DNA of 64,000 nucleotides from assembly GCA_030562195.1 (NCBI GenBank), contig CM060202.1:2542001-2606000 (forward strand), given 5' to 3'. Source of the DNA: Nipponacmea schrenckii (taxonomy: Eukaryota; Mollusca; Gastropoda; Lottiidae). Positions within the stretch are counted from its first letter, which is position 1. Every line of letters begins with the position of its first letter. Below the pieces are notes generated by a model. It did no database searches and had not been told where the DNA came from. It saw only the letters and a program-made list of their open reading frames with translations. Of the stretch, positions 50,207 through 63,127 are shown piece after piece. The position numbers and the translations under genes are program-made.

Positions 50207-51719
50207 TTGGCTATTTCTCGTTTGAATTCAAAACAGGTCATTGCTTTGGCTGATGAATCTGTAATTTCAAGAGCTTTATTGAAAATGATGCATGCATTAA
50301 CAACCCCTATTTCGAGTAGGTCAAAGAATAGTCTAAGATAATATTTTGTTGTTGATCTTCTGTTGAGATCATAGGTTCCTTTCTTCTGGTCCATCAAGTC
50401 CACTCCACCCATATATTTGTTGTACAGCTGAACCCTGGTAGGGCAGTCGACATCAATATTTTCAGCCGCATCAGTTTGCCGTCTTTTAACTGATACCTTT
50501 GTAGATGCCGGAATAAAATTTGAAAGCAAAAAAACTGCTCTGTTGTCCATCCATTTGACACAGTTTATACCATTTGCTGTAACAGTCGATATCACCTCGA
50601 GTCATACCTTTATCAGGTGTAAAGGACTTGGGCATGCCCCTGCGATTAGCACGAACGGTTCCACATGACATTATGTTCTTCTGTAAAAGATCATATTGCA
50701 GGATTGGACTGTTAAAAAAATTGTCGATGTAAATTTCACATCCAGAGCCATCTAAAGATTGTGTTAATTGGTGCACAACGCTTTCACCTAAGCCATACTG
50801 TATGTCAAGCTTCCTTCCAGTATACATATCAAATTCGAACAAGTAACCAGTCAATGAGTCACAGCGACACCAAAGTTTATATCCCCATTTTATTGGCTTA
50901 CTTTTTAATACTGTTTCATAGAATTTTGTCCTTTAAATTTCACCATATGCTCATCTACTGACTGATGCTTTGTTCCATCTAATGCTCCCTGAAAACTTCT
51001 ATTGAAGTGGTTTATTAGTGGGCTGACCTTGTATGCTTTATCAAATGATGGGTCAGTACGAGGCACAATCATTTCGGCATTATTCGAAAAATGGAGCGCA
51101 GCAAAGATTAGTTCAAAACGTTTACGTGGCATTACATTACATTTGAAATATAAGGTACCTAGATATCAAGCTGAGTAGACCAATACTCCCTGAAAGACGG
51201 TAGACGATGATAGCTCATTACCATATTCATACCCAGAAATGCCTTCAATTCAGCTTCATCAGTTGCGAACGGTATACCTTTCTGTTCCAAGTACAGCTCA
51301 CTATGCATCTTCAAGTCGCCAATAAGCCTATCAAAGTCGCACACATTTTGGAAAACATCAATAGGATCAGGATTGACATCATAGATGCGTTTCAGCTTGC
51401 CATATGGATAATGGGAATCGGGCATGGATATGACGTTTTCAGTTCCAGAACCAGTTTTGCGCCATAGGAAGTTCAGGTTTACCTTAGAACGTTTCGTGGG
51501 AGGTTCATTTACGTCATTATGATCAGACATATCCCTTTCGACGTCTTCAATAATGATCTTAGCACCGACATTATCTGCATCGTTGTCTAGAAATCCTTGA
51601 TCTTCATCATCAAGTTCTAAATCACTTTCACAGTCGCTGTTGTCTGCAAATAAAATCTGTTCCACCTCTTCTGGTTTAATCACAAAGCGTTTTTCCCGAA
51701 CATTCATGATGCTTTTCAA
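50207..51719 (-). pseudogene. piggyBac-family (PGBD-like) transposase pseudogene
   Basis: N-terminal acidic region with DDEDQGFLDND and PPTKRSKVN, then the DDE_Tnp_1_7 domain: FLGMNMVMSYHRLPSFREYW, SVDEHMVKFKGQ (first catalytic Asp), CEIYIDNFFNSPIL (second), WMDNRAVFLLSN (third) and YNKYMGGVDLMDQ. Frameshifts near 51150, 50900 and 50590 split it. The C-terminal Cys-rich finger is missing: the frame stops making sense at about 50207, exactly where the oppositely oriented DDE_Tnp_4 gene ends. TTAA-flanked ends were not found. Confidence 0.85.
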
Positions 51720-51899
51720 TGGAAGGCTAATATTTCCCGCCTTTTTTCGAGAGTAAACTTCCCTTTAGTAATTGAGAGTAATTCCCCTTCGAAGCAAAAT
51801 ATTTGCCTTTGAGGACCACAGGGATAGATATGTCCCAATTCATTATTTTTATTATTTTACAAAAAATTACGGATGCAAATCAATTGTTTCTTTCTATTG

Positions 51900-52583
51900 G
51901 TAGACAGAAATAATAATAATAATAATAATAAACTCTTTATTTTACATGGGTCAGAATTAGGCCCAATACACAAGGACATGGTCCTGTCTCACATTCAGCC
52001 CATGGGGCAATACATTGGAAAAAAAAAAAGAAAAAAAAAAAAGAAAAAAAAAAGAAAATAAAATCGAAAATACATAATATGTCAATATACAATTCGTCTG
52101 AAATACTAAAAATACACAAGTACATGTGTATCAAATGGACAGAGATATATGTTCCGGCGATCAAGTACATGACCACAAATAAATATACAATACTCCACGT
52201 ACAATTTGTTTAAAAATACACAAGTACATGTGCATGAATGGACAGATTTTCAACCTACAATTTGTTTATAAAATGGATGTAATATATAGTTCCCGCGGCC
52301 ATGCACACGACCGCAAAAAATCACGTATTATTTCAACGTACAATTTATTTTCAAATACACAATTACATGTGTAAATAATGGACAGATTTATCTTCCGGTG
52401 ATCAAGTACAAGACAGCAAAAACCATATATCATTTCAATGTACAATTAGTTTTAAAATACACAAGTAAATGTGTATAAAATGGACAGATTCATCATTCTG
52501 CGATCAAGTACATGACCACAAAAACCAAGGGATAGACAAGTACATCTGCATGAGACGATCAGACATCAAAACATACATATAAA

Positions 52584-52614
<31 letters not shown>

Positions 52615-52620
52615 AGAATT
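51900..52620. repeat. Microsatellite and roughly 110-bp minisatellite between purine tracts
   Basis: (AAT)n at about 51911-51932, A/G tract at 52019-52060, then about four to five diverged units containing AATACACAAGTACATGTGTA, AATGGACAGAT, GATCAAGTACATGACC and CAATTTGTTT, then another A/G tract at 52580-52617. Non-coding. Confidence 0.7.
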
Positions 52621-52870
52621 GCCAAAGCGTCAGTGCATGTGCTGCGAGCGGGCTACCCAACCCTACTCCATTTTATGTTCTTATTTTCTATGGAGGGGGA
52701 GGTAGGATTTGTCCATGCTCAAGACCAGCTTTAAGGATGTTTACTCATCCCCCGACAGTAGTAATTTAGATTTTCAAAATGGTTCAAGATAGGCCAAAAT
52801 AGAATTGTTGGTGGTGATATACCTGTGGGAAAGGGAAAAATAAAATTAATAAATTACTTAAATCATTAAA

Positions 52871-53370
52871 NNNNNNNNNNNNNNNNNNNNNNNNNNNNNN
52901 NNNNNNNNNNNNNNNNNNNNNNNNNNNNNNNNNNNNNNNNNNNNNNNNNNNNNNNNNNNNNNNNNNNNNNNNNNNNNNNNNNNNNNNNNNNNNNNNNNNN
53001 NNNNNNNNNNNNNNNNNNNNNNNNNNNNNNNNNNNNNNNNNNNNNNNNNNNNNNNNNNNNNNNNNNNNNNNNNNNNNNNNNNNNNNNNNNNNNNNNNNNN
53101 NNNNNNNNNNNNNNNNNNNNNNNNNNNNNNNNNNNNNNNNNNNNNNNNNNNNNNNNNNNNNNNNNNNNNNNNNNNNNNNNNNNNNNNNNNNNNNNNNNNN
53201 NNNNNNNNNNNNNNNNNNNNNNNNNNNNNNNNNNNNNNNNNNNNNNNNNNNNNNNNNNNNNNNNNNNNNNNNNNNNNNNNNNNNNNNNNNNNNNNNNNNN
53301 NNNNNNNNNNNNNNNNNNNNNNNNNNNNNNNNNNNNNNNNNNNNNNNNNNNNNNNNNNNNNNNNNNNNNN
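52871..53370. other. Assembly gap (500 N)
   Basis: 500 undefined bases. A Copia C-terminus starts immediately on the right side, so most of a Copia element probably lies in the gap. Confidence 0.99.
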
Positions 53371-53372
53371 AA

Positions 53373-53489
53373 CAGCTTGCGGATTGTATGACAAAGAAGG
53401 GAGCCCCAGGATACAAACTTCTCCAAATTCTTGAGTGTGGAATATTTAAATGTGAAGGGCATAATAATCCCTTAGTAGAGCAAGAATAA
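53373..53489 (+). pseudogene. C-terminal end of a Copia-type polyprotein
   Basis: 38 codons to a TAA, beginning QLADCMTKKGAPGYKLLQIL. The QLAD.LTK.GA....LL pattern is the usual end of Ty1/Copia RNase H (GalEa-like in marine animals). The start is lost in the gap. A downstream segment with GGGAATAAACATATTTAGTA near 53990 could be the 3' LTR end, which I cannot prove without a partner. Confidence 0.6.
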
Positions 53490-54101
53490 AGTGCAATAAT
53501 GCTTGAATTCCCTTTTGTGATCCGCGTTTCTCCTTGTGTTCTTTTGGGGCAGAATAATCCCCTTGAGCAGGAGGGTAGAACACCCAATGATTGTTCTAGT
53601 AAAAACAAAAACAACAAAAGAACATTTTTAATAAGTATTTATTGACTGTCAACTCTAGATAAAATTAAATTATGTTTTTATTAACTCACTTGAAAAAATC
53701 ATTAAATATGTTTTTAATTATCTAATGCTAAAATCACTAAATATGTTTCTTTTAATTATATAGTATTAAAAATCATAAAATATGTTTTTATCCCTTCATT
53801 GTAAATCTAATTTTTAATTATTTATACAAATAGAAAACAAACAAAAAAAAAGAATTTATAATTAATGTTAATCTATTGAAATAGGTCATAGGTCAATATT
53901 ATTCCTATGACATGCGCATGCCTTGTAACATTGTATGTCTGAGCGTCAGTCTAGAGCTGGCGTTTGTACCATAAACATGTACCTGGGAATAAACATATTT
54001 AGTATAACGATGTCTGGTATTAGCGTTATTTCCAGAAATAGATGTGTAATTTTATAATATGTGTGTAGTTGATGATTTTTTTTTTTCATTTTGTTTTTAA
54101 G
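53490..54101. other. AT-rich flank, possible Copia 3' LTR
   Basis: No coding frame. TTATTTTTT/AAATATGTTTTTA-rich stretches repeat loosely at 53640-53790. TGGTATTAGCGTTATTTCC at about 54015-54035 resembles the 3' end of Copia LTRs. Confidence 0.3.
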
Positions 54102-55885
54102 ATTGATGGTAAAGTCGTTAATCTTTTATCAGATAAAGAACTCATAGATTTTGGCATTGTCGCTATTGGGGACAGATGTACTGGCTTGCCTAATGTTAGT
54201 TTTACTTCACGAGAAAAAACGTCAAGAGCAGGAAAGAACTATTAGATTTGTTAAGAAAGAAAAAATATGTCTCTTATGAAAAGGTTGATTCTGCTAAGGG
54301 ATCAAGAACCAAGAAATGAAACTAGAATTGTTACTATGTATGGGATTGCGGATTCTCATACAAGACAGTGTATCGGGTGAAGAAAGGCAATCAAATCCTG
54401 TACAATTTCCGGTAGAAGGGAACTATAAAAATATCTGAGACATTGCTAGATTGGCTTTTTTCCAAAATAATAAGAATCCAGTAATTTAGCCTTGAGGTTG
54501 TTAATCACAGAAATGTGAACATTCAAACTGATATTATTCCATTTTCTTTTAGAAACTATGTAAAGCAAAAGAAGATACCTTGAACGCCTAAATTGTATTG
54601 ACTATGTTGGTCAATAGAAGACATTGATCAGCAATTGGAAATTCCTAAATTTGGAAATACACAGAATAAAGAAGAAATAGTTCTAACATCAAATACAGAG
54701 AGTGTTGACACTCTACCAGTTGATATTGTTTATCCCGGTAGTGAATAAGGTACCGATATAGATCTTGTTAATGACAATCAATATCAGGCTTCATCTCCTA
54801 GTGGAGAAGTTTTTTTTGAGAAGAAATCCATTGGATATAGGTATTTCTAATGATGTGAATAAAACGATAGAAAAATGCATCAAAGAAGTGCAATTAAAAA
54901 AAATATTTGATCCTGTTGAGGTGCTGCGTCTACTGCAGTCGGTTATGGTAATGGGTTGATCTCTGGATGTCGAATACGAGACAAGCCACGACACAGGAAA
55001 AACACACTTTATTTTGGTAGACAGATCAAATTTATTAGAAACGGCCTTTTCAGAAATACGAAGCATCAAAGATCTACGATTTACACTTTAAGTTCAGTTT
55101 TATGGAGAGGTAAAAGTACTCATCATCTACTACGACACTATTTTAAATGAATAAAATCAATTCAGTTTTAATACACCACACATTATGTTAATTCCTTGTT
55201 ATTGTTGTCGGTTAATATAAAAATAATCTACTTTTATACTTATATTTAACCTTCATATACACACAAATCTTATTCTTGTAGGTATCCCAGGATGTGGGAG
55301 GACCGCGCAAAGAATTTTTTACTCTAATACTTCAGGAATAAAGGATAATTACTTTGATTCTATCAGAGAGGGGAGTAAAGATTATGAAATTATCGGACTA
55401 ATACTAGGTAATTTTATTTGATCTTGATGGAACTTGGTATGTGCCTTTGTTATCGTTTTAAGTCTTCGTCTTATTCCAAAATAAAAGTGGAGATCTGTTT
55501 AGTTTGCCTTGGGGTTATGCCTTTTTGATAAGAAATTTGCTATGAGTCTCCTCATGATTCCTTTCACAAATTCGACATATTGAAGGTAAAATGATTCCCT
55601 TAGTTATGAAGGCTAACCTGTTACTTGGTGCTGATGGGCGTATAGCCTTTTGGGCACCAGCTAGTAAAATATTTAATAATGTTTTAAAATTCCTTGTTCT
55701 TCTGAGTTTCATTTTTACGTTTTTCTTTCTCTTTTTCTTTTTTAGGACTTAGTATTTTCCAAAATGGCAAAGTACCAAAATTTTTAGATGGAGAATTGTT
55801 ACAAAATATTTTTAACTCACATGAAGCGGTATATTCATACATTGATCAACTGAGACTTGGCCTGAATGCTATGGGTTTGTATAAG
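54102..55885 (+). pseudogene. HECT-domain E3 ligase-like gene fragment with introns
   Basis: Exon-like blocks with consensus borders: a SAM-like piece after TTTTTAAG (54102; LLSDKELIDFGIVAIGDR), a long decayed part (YKTVYRVKKGNQ, FRNYVKQKKIP), a HECT N-lobe start (VEVLRLLQSVMVMG; ILVDRSNLLETAFSEIRSI; VQFYGE with donor GTAAAA at 55110), then 55282-55407 (VGGPRKEFFTLILQE, SKDYEIIGLILG) and 55746-55885 (LSIFQNGKVPKFLDGELL, QLRLGLNAMGLYK, donor GTGAGA). Several frameshifts and stops (for example a missing base in QE-IKDN). The C-lobe with the catalytic Cys is not found before 57297. Either a dead host paralogue or a captured fragment. Confidence 0.7.
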
Positions 55886-57296
55886 GTGAGAATTATGATT
55901 GGAAACTTGTTATTTTTGTTAGAAGGAGTGACAGCTACCAACTTGTAACTATAAACAAATTTAATACCCAAACGTAATATGGATATATTGTCCTTGTTTA
56001 TCAATCCGGCCGGAGTTTTTAACCAATATTTTCAAACCATAATAAATATTTTATTCGCCCACGTGAATATGTGGAGGTATTTTGTCGTCGACCCTGTCTT
56101 GTCTGTCGGTCCGTCGGTTCTTCCGTCAACATTTGTTGTAGACACAATAGAAGCTATAAATGTTTTTTTTTTGTCGATGAACGGTACCTTTATATTTATT
56201 GTAGATACAAGCTACAATTTATAATGGATTTTATGAAACTTGATGTGAATATAAAATTGATAAGTTGGCAGTCCGAAATTGACGATTTTGCAGTGAACGG
56301 TTTTTGAGTCCTTGCACTTGACTTTTAGTAAAATGACATCAAAATTTATTGTGGGTGCAATAAGCTACATTTTCAATGGATTTTGATGAAATTTGTGAGC
56401 TTTGGAATTGACAACACAAATTTGATGACTTAGATAAAGGGTTTGTTTGTGTATATCGATGCTATTAATCAAAGGAAAAACTGATTTAACAATGCTGATG
56501 TTGGATGCATGTTTTTTTGCCTGGCAAGCTATCTTCTAAATATTTTGGATAAACACGGCATAGGTTGGTAATTTTATGTGGGGATTAAAAATTGCAGGAA
56601 TATGACCCTTGATTCCTTGGATCATGATAAAACAACAACAGAATCATATTGGTTGCCTTGGATTTTGACAGATTTGTCATATTTAAAGACCTATTTTCTA
56701 AGCTTTACAGACAAGAATTTCTCTGTCATCTTGCTGTTTAAGATTTTACACAACAAACAGTTTTTCCTTGTCAGGGATACTGACAGTTGAAAATCGTAAA
56801 AAAAAGTCCAGCCAGAATATCACTCATTGCACACTGTATGGTGGAAGCCTGTTCTCATTATACTGGGAAATCTGTGCAGATCAGTAGGACGTTAAACACC
56901 ATTCATTGTTGATCCGATCTTATGACACTATATCTTTCGTTTTCACAAATATGACCTACTTAAGGTTAAGCTATCCTATCTATTTGGTCGAAGTTATTGA
57001 GAAATCTTTTGAAGAAACCTTGTGTTGCATATCTAAGGTATTAACATAAATTAAGATTTGAAATGGCTGATCATAATGAATGAAGCAAATCATGCGATAT
57101 TGTGGTAATTTCTTCCATAAACTGCCACCTGAGGTTGTAATTAATGAATCCTAGCAAAATTTTCCATTTTTGTGTGAACTTAGGATATTTTTGTACATAT
57201 TTTCAGGTGGAAGAAGAGGAAATATAAATTTGTCTTTAGTTCTTAAGTTTGTTACAGGATGTGAGTAGGAACCAGTTTTAGGATTCAAATTATCTC
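55886..57296. other. Non-coding, with a dispersed repeat near 56050-56450
   Basis: CCGTCAACATTTGTTGTAGA (about 56123-56142) matches, in reverse complement, the element at 17991-18160, and the preceding CCCACGTGAATATGTGG is its degenerate palindromic end. The rest has no recognised feature; no HECT C-lobe seen. Confidence 0.45.
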
Positions 57297-57575
57297 CTAC
57301 CATACACGTCTATGATGATGGGATATTGCCAACAGCTAACACTTGTATAAACAGACTTACTTTTACCCTTACTAGATGCAAAAGATCATAATAGCATCTT
57401 CGATAAAATTGATTATGCTTTATGCAAATGAGTATTTTGGATTGATGTGAGCTTTTGAACAACAACACGTAAATTGCCTTTTGGAGCAGTAGAAAGAATA
57501 TCTTTGCACTTTTCATAATCGTTGATTTATGCCCCTTTACATTGCTAAGTTGATAAAAATTAATTAACTTGGAAC

Positions 57576-57996
57576 CTAGTCCGAAACTTGCGGACTCTAT
57601 TTCCAGCCTGTAGGTATTTGAACAGATATTGCTGGGGAAGAGTCAGAAAAACTAGGCACCTAAAACTCCGCGGGTGGTTGCGTCAGTCTTTTCGCCATTT
57701 CAAATTGCGCGCCCGCGTGACCGGTTAACGTCGGATTTTTTTGACGTAACCACAGGCATGGCATGAGTGGTGTAGGGAGATGATGATGGTATGATTGAAC
57801 AACAAAAACATCCATCTTTCTTAATAAATCAAGGTTTGGTGGATTCGAGGTTTGTAAATATGATTAAAAACCCAGCACTCGCGAAGGTGCGGAAAATCCC
57901 AAGTTTTAGGTGTCTAGTTTTTCTGATTTTCCCCCAGTCATATCTGTTCAAATAGCTAGAGGCTGGCGATAGAGTCAGGAAGTTTCGGACTACTAG
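57576..57996. mobile_element. Palindromic MITE with about 90-bp inverted repeats (copy 2)
   Basis: Same element and position in repeat B as 41956-42376, with very few base changes. Copied by block duplication. Confidence 0.75.
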
Positions 57997-58531
57997 TAAA
58001 AACCTTTAACTTGTTGGTGAACATTCCTTTCTGAATGAATGTGTGTAAAATGTTTCATTTGTGGGGACAGATATCCCTGTTTAATTGATAATTTTATGAG
58101 ACATAATTTATCTAGCTTGAGCTTTCAAAGATACACAAATACATAAATGTTAATGTTTAGCTGCATTATGTTGCATTATATTTTATACTTTTAATACATT
58201 GTCGGATGCACAGAGAAAATTAAGTTTCCTTGTCTGGAGGAAACCGTCAAAGTTAAGTAGGAAACCCATAATGACAATTGGATTCAGCAGTCAAATTTCT
58301 TAAGATTCAAAAGCACCAATAAAGCACAGACAAAGGTTATTATCATTATGGCTTTCATACCTTACCTTTGATGGTTTCTTCCGAGATTTAATGTGTACGA
58401 TTAGTGGAACCCCAGAACTGCTTAGAAAGTCATTAAAATTCGAACTCGACGGAGATAATATCGATATAATGCAACATACATAGTTTCAAAAATATAGGAT
58501 ATAGTCAGTATGGTCTTTTACAAAATTATCA

Positions 58532-59110
58532 TCAAACAGGTGGCATAGCACTTTCAATATTATCCAGAAGATAAACGAGCATATCATCTGCTTCCGATAT
58601 ATTTTTTGGGAAGAGACATGCCATTCTCGGTCATGACAACCGTAAACAATTCTTCGTATAAATTCTTGCAATCCGGTATTTTAGAAGTCAAAGTTTCTTG
58701 CAAAATTTCCAATTCTTCTATATTTAATGGTTTTAAAATTTGCAAATAAGACATAACATCGGGTCCTCCAATGGAGCGTTATCTCTTGATTTTCTTATGT
58801 AATGTGTATTCCACTCCTGCACGATATTTTTCAATTCGTTTCTTAACAATTGAATGAAACAAAATCTGCTACACTCCAAATGGAGTTCCAACGAATTGTC
58901 GATGATTCAAGCACTGGAAAGGGACTTAAAATTCCCTGAAATTGCCTGTAACTGATTTTTCTCCCATGATAAAAGTAAAGGAAAGCTATATAATCTCACT
59001 ATAGGAAAATCCCAAGTTGAAGTATTCTTTAATGATATCGACATCGCTGTCTAAAACATCATTCAAATCCTGAATTATGAAACACTCGTTGTCATGTATG
59101 AATACAAACC
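58532..59110 (-). pseudogene. rve-type integrase pseudogene (copy 2)
   Basis: As 42914-43512, but with a further deletion removing most of the PEQFGGIDS segment. The catalytic core is absent here too, so that loss predates the duplication. Confidence 0.6.
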
Positions 59111-60108
59111 ATCATAAAAAGAACAATCCACAATCAGACCAAATAATGAGCCACGAATTATTGCCGTGCACGACTTCAGATGGGGCGTTGGAATGAACTT
59201 TTAATGGGGTAGGGGGGGGGGGGCTAGCACAAATTGCCTAAACTTAATCTATAGGTGTTAATCAATCACCCCCATTTACGGGAGCTGAGAATTTAGGGCC
59301 CACCCCAGAGAAATTTCGAAAATTTGACGTGAAACTATGAATAAGAAAGAAGATGTTAGACTTTCTCTGATTGTTCAAAATAGGGATGGGGTGGCTTTTA
59401 CACACTCTTAGAAGTAGTCCCACATACCAAGGGTGCTTATCAAAAACACAAAATTATGCCTGTTAGGCCTCCAATAAAGGAAGAGTATTCAAATTTACAA
59501 TAATTACTTAACAGTTCTCTTTGTAACATTCATTTTCAAGTCTTATGATAAACAGAAAACCACGTGTCCAATGAAAAACCACGTGTCCAATGAGTTTTTC
59601 TTTATTTAACTATAACAAATAATTTTTCCCCAAAAAAAACAACCTGAAAACTGGGTGAAAACTTTATTTTTTAGGTTTTCACCCAGCCTTCTGAAATTTT
59701 GTTTAACTTAAAACTAAAAAAAAAGAGGAATGTTGTGTATGGGCCACCGTATTTTTTTACATTTCTAAGGTATTTTATATCTTGGAAATGAGATAATAAA
59801 TTATAACCTTTCGTATTTTAGATTTTTTTGTGCATTCGGGCAGAGAAGACCCCACCCCCTTCTCAAATTAAATGAAATGAAATGTATTAAAGTGCATCAG
59901 CACCAAAACGGGCTATATAGCACTTGAATGCGATTAAAAATAAAACAAAAATTAAAACTAGAAAATCAAAACATTAAAATAAAAAATTATCACAGAAAAC
60001 CCAAAAAGGGCAACAAAACAATGCTAAAAACAATATCACAGAATGGTTGTAACCGAAAATGGGCTAAAAACAAAATAGCAAAAACAAAACTATAACACAA
60101 AATATATT

Positions 60109-61104
60109 TTAAAATTTAAAATACAAATTTGTCTGCTTTAGAAACGCGACAACCTTCTCATAAAGAGAAGGTTGCGCAAACAGATGGAACAAGGATCTAG
60201 CACGGTAGTGCTGAGATCTTCTAGGTTTGAGATGCGTGCACTCAATCAGAATAGTGCTCACCGACTTAAAGTCAGGCTCTCGCTTGAGCAGGTAACAGTT
60301 GGTAAGGTGAGTATGTCCAAGACGAGAGCGACACAAAACAACTTCATTTCTCCTGTTGGCACAATAGCAGGATGGCCAATCCCCCAAGAGAGGCTTGATG
60401 GCATGATTTTTGTTTGCAGCATCCCATTTTTGTTGCCATCGTTGCAAAATACATGTCATTATCACCGACTTAAAGTGGGTGTAAGGCAAGGAAAATGGGG
60501 AGACCGACACTGACAAAGCAGCCTTAGCCGCCGCATCTGCCCGGCCATTCCCCCGTTTATCCATGTGACTGGGGAGCCAACAAAGGACAATGACCCCTTT
60601 CGGTCTCGAGAGCTTGTAAATATCTCCGATTATTGGGTGTACAAGCTGGATGTTATGAATATCTTGTAATGCGGACAAAGAATCAGAATAGATTATACAT
60701 TTTTCTAATGATGACTGAAAGAACTCGAGTGCCTGTAAAATGGCAATGAGTTCTGCAGTAAAAATAGAGGCTGCTGGTGGAAGAGATACAGACAGGACTT
60801 CAGATGGCGTCACGGTACCGGCTGCTACCTTATCACCATCCTTGGACCAATCTGTATAGAAAGGAGAATAATTCCCATACTTAGTCCTTAATTCAAGAAA
60901 TTAAGACTTGAAGACGATAGAGCTTGTCTGTGATGTCTTATTGCTTGATAGACTAAAGTCTATCTGAAATGGAGCAATTGGCCACGGTGGAGTTGTGGTC
61001 ATTATGAAGTCCGCAATACTGTCGTGACTGATACCAGCCGCTGACAAAAGTGGTTGAATGCGGACTCCAAAAGAAGAAATTGCACGAGGCTTTGCCTCGT
61101 ACAA
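60109..61104 (-). pseudogene. LINE RNase H domain and C-terminus
   Basis: FYTDWSKDGDKVAAG (first catalytic Asp; the usual Gly after Asp is Trp), FTAELIAILQALEF (Glu), IYSDSLSALQDI (Asp), LCWLPSHMDKRGNGRADAAAK (His/Asp block lies within this), then a C-terminal region with CRSRLGHTHLTNCYLL. A TAA at 60901-60903 interrupts the frame upstream of the first Asp. RNase H removes element RNA after first-strand synthesis. Confidence 0.85.
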
Positions 61105-61192
61105 ATGCTCAAAATAAGGACTAAATACGGGGCGGTGAGCCCGATGGTATGGCTAAGATGCTATTTTAATAGCATACTGCAGTGAAAGTCTG

Positions 61193-61894
61193 TCACGTCT
61201 GTCGTACAATGAGGGGTTCATTAGCCTCGACGTACAGACTTTCAACTGGAAAAGCGCCTAAACTGATTCTAAGTCCTTGGTTGTGTATGGTGTCAAGCTC
61301 TTTGAGGTAGGATGGACGAGCTGAACCATACACCTGGCACCCATAATCAAGCTTGGATCGAACCAAAGCTCGATATACTCGGAGGAGGACCTTACGGTCA
61401 ACTCCCCAGTCAGTGTTGGATAAGACTCTCAGTATGTTGAGAGCTTTCAGACATTTTTTCTTGAGGATTTTAATGTGTGGACGGAAAGAAAGCTTGCTGG
61501 CAAATGTAAGACCAAGAAATTTGAATTCCTGTACTACAGGGACGACAGCATTGTCCAAACGTAGCACTGGGTCAAGGTGCAAACCTCTTCTTTTACAGAA
61601 ATGCATGCAGACGGTCTTGGATTTCGAAAATCGAAATCCATTGTCAGTTGCCCATTGCTGTAGATTATTTAACCAAAGCTGCAACTGACGCTCGATCGTC
61701 TGCATGTTAGTAGAACTAAAACACATCTGAAAGTCATCAACATACAAAGAGCCATCAACCCCCCGTCTAAGGCACGATGTGATGGAATTTATCTTGATGG
61801 AAAAAAGGGTAACGGATAATATGCTACCCTGAGGAACTCCATTATCCTGAGGAAAAGGATCGGAAAAAATGGAGCCAAGTCGTACCTTAAACAT
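61193..61894 (-). pseudogene. LINE RT, C-terminal half
   Basis: Starts GSIFSDPFPQDNGVPQGS (motif B region), then LYVDDFQMCFSS (motif C, YVDD), FSKSKTVCMHF, FKFLGLTF and the thumb. Fingers and motif A are missing: the sequence jumps from the linker (VNHLEVD) straight into motif B at about 61893, a deletion of perhaps 200 or more codons. The counterpart in the other copy keeps more linker. Confidence 0.85.
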
Positions 61895-62378
61895 CTACTT
61901 CTAGATGGTTCACAGATATTGTATCCGCTTTACCCTTGATCCTACGAATCCTATTCCAAACTGATTTGGAAGACGTACGACTGTTGATCCTTGACACGTA
62001 CTCCTGCCATGACGATCTCTTTGCCTGGCGAGAAGTCCGCCTGGCTTTGGCCCGTGCAATGCGAAAGAGGCCATGTTGTCATCGGAAGGAGCATGTTCAA
62101 GCAATCGTAAAACACGATTACGTTCTTTCAGTGCTGTCTTACAGTTTTCATTTAACCATGGTTTATTGAATATTTTGGGCTTGTCGAGGTTTTACGAATC
62201 GCCTGACACGATACATCTCGTAAGATGGTGGTAAATATTTCCATCGGGTCTTCTGCTTCATCTAGATCATCCTGAGGAAAATAAGAAATGCAAAGCGCCT
62301 CAAAGAGGGGACAAATAGCTTTAGGGAGTTTCCATCTTTGTGGCCTGTCTACTGGTGAAGAATCATTATTCCGTAGAA
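61895..62378 (-). pseudogene. LINE endonuclease-RT linker
   Basis: Frame-shifted remains of the basic linker (RQAKRSSWQEYVSRINSR, VWNRIRRIKGKAD) and the preceding segment (SPVDRPQRWKLPKA). Near-identical text in copy 1 at 45917-46700. Confidence 0.7.
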
Positions 62379-63021
62379 TTACAGGATAATATTGACTGTG
62401 GTAGAGATCGTCATGGACACTCCAAGAAAAATCTTAGAACAAAGATGTGAGCTAATTGTCAGATCTGGATGAGAAAAGGTTTTTGTTCTTGAGCAGAAAT
62501 ATGTAGGCGATTCGTCATTAAAGATACAAAGATCGTTGTCATATATGAAGTCAGCTATTAATTTTCCTCTGTTGTTGTCATTAGGACTACCCCAAAACGA
62601 ATGGTGACCATTGAAATCTCCGAGCAAAATGCAAGGAGATGGAAGCTGGGCAACAAGGTCATCCAGGTCTCTGGGGTTTAGAGTGGAGTGGCAAATAGAT
62701 GGAGCAGAGGGTAATAGGCACATGGAGTGTTACTCGCACGGCAATTACCTGCAGAGGAGAATTGAGTGTGACTTCGGACTGGGCAACGTTTCCATTAACA
62801 ATAATAGAAACACCACCCGAGACCTTGTCATCACCAGTGCCATAATGGTGGTAAGAAACAAAATGTTTAAATGGCACTAAAGGTAAATCCGTTGACTTGA
62901 GGAATGTCTCTTGCAGACATAAAGCCAACGGATTGTATTGTTGGATTAATAGCTGAACTTCATAAAGATATTGACTTAAACCTCGACAATTCCATTGCAT
63001 TATATTATTTTTTGGATGCAT
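62379..63021 (-). pseudogene. LINE apurinic-like endonuclease
   Basis: IMQWNCRGLSQY (start motif), LALCLQETFL (catalytic Glu), GGVSIIVNG, CILLGDFNGHHSFWGS (Asp/Asn block), NDESPTYF and SHPDLTISS. A frameshift in the overlap 62659-62723 splits it. The final SDH block was not found. Confidence 0.8.
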
Positions 63022-63127
63022 CGTCAGGGTGGTTTAATTGGACTACGAGGGTTACGGTAAGGGGTATTGAGAACTTCCGCATCAACCTCGGAAGCCTCCA
63101 TATGTATACTATCAGATATGGCAGACT

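Larger units (their letters stand above)
57297..59610. repeat. Repeat B, copy 2
   Basis: Second copy of 41683-43998, highly similar. It continues directly into ATAACAAATAATTTTTCCCC, giving the uninterrupted site into which PLE 2 inserted in copy 1. Confidence 0.9.

Noticed and set aside
52784..53617. Minus-strand open frame across the third gap
   Set aside because: It is antisense to the Copia C-terminus and mostly undefined bases.
41683..59610. Repeat B copies as the two LTRs of one very large retroelement
   Set aside because: They are in direct orientation 13.3 kb apart, but the interior is a mix of unrelated broken elements, repeat B carries an integrase pseudogene, and the duplication extends beyond it into a LINE.
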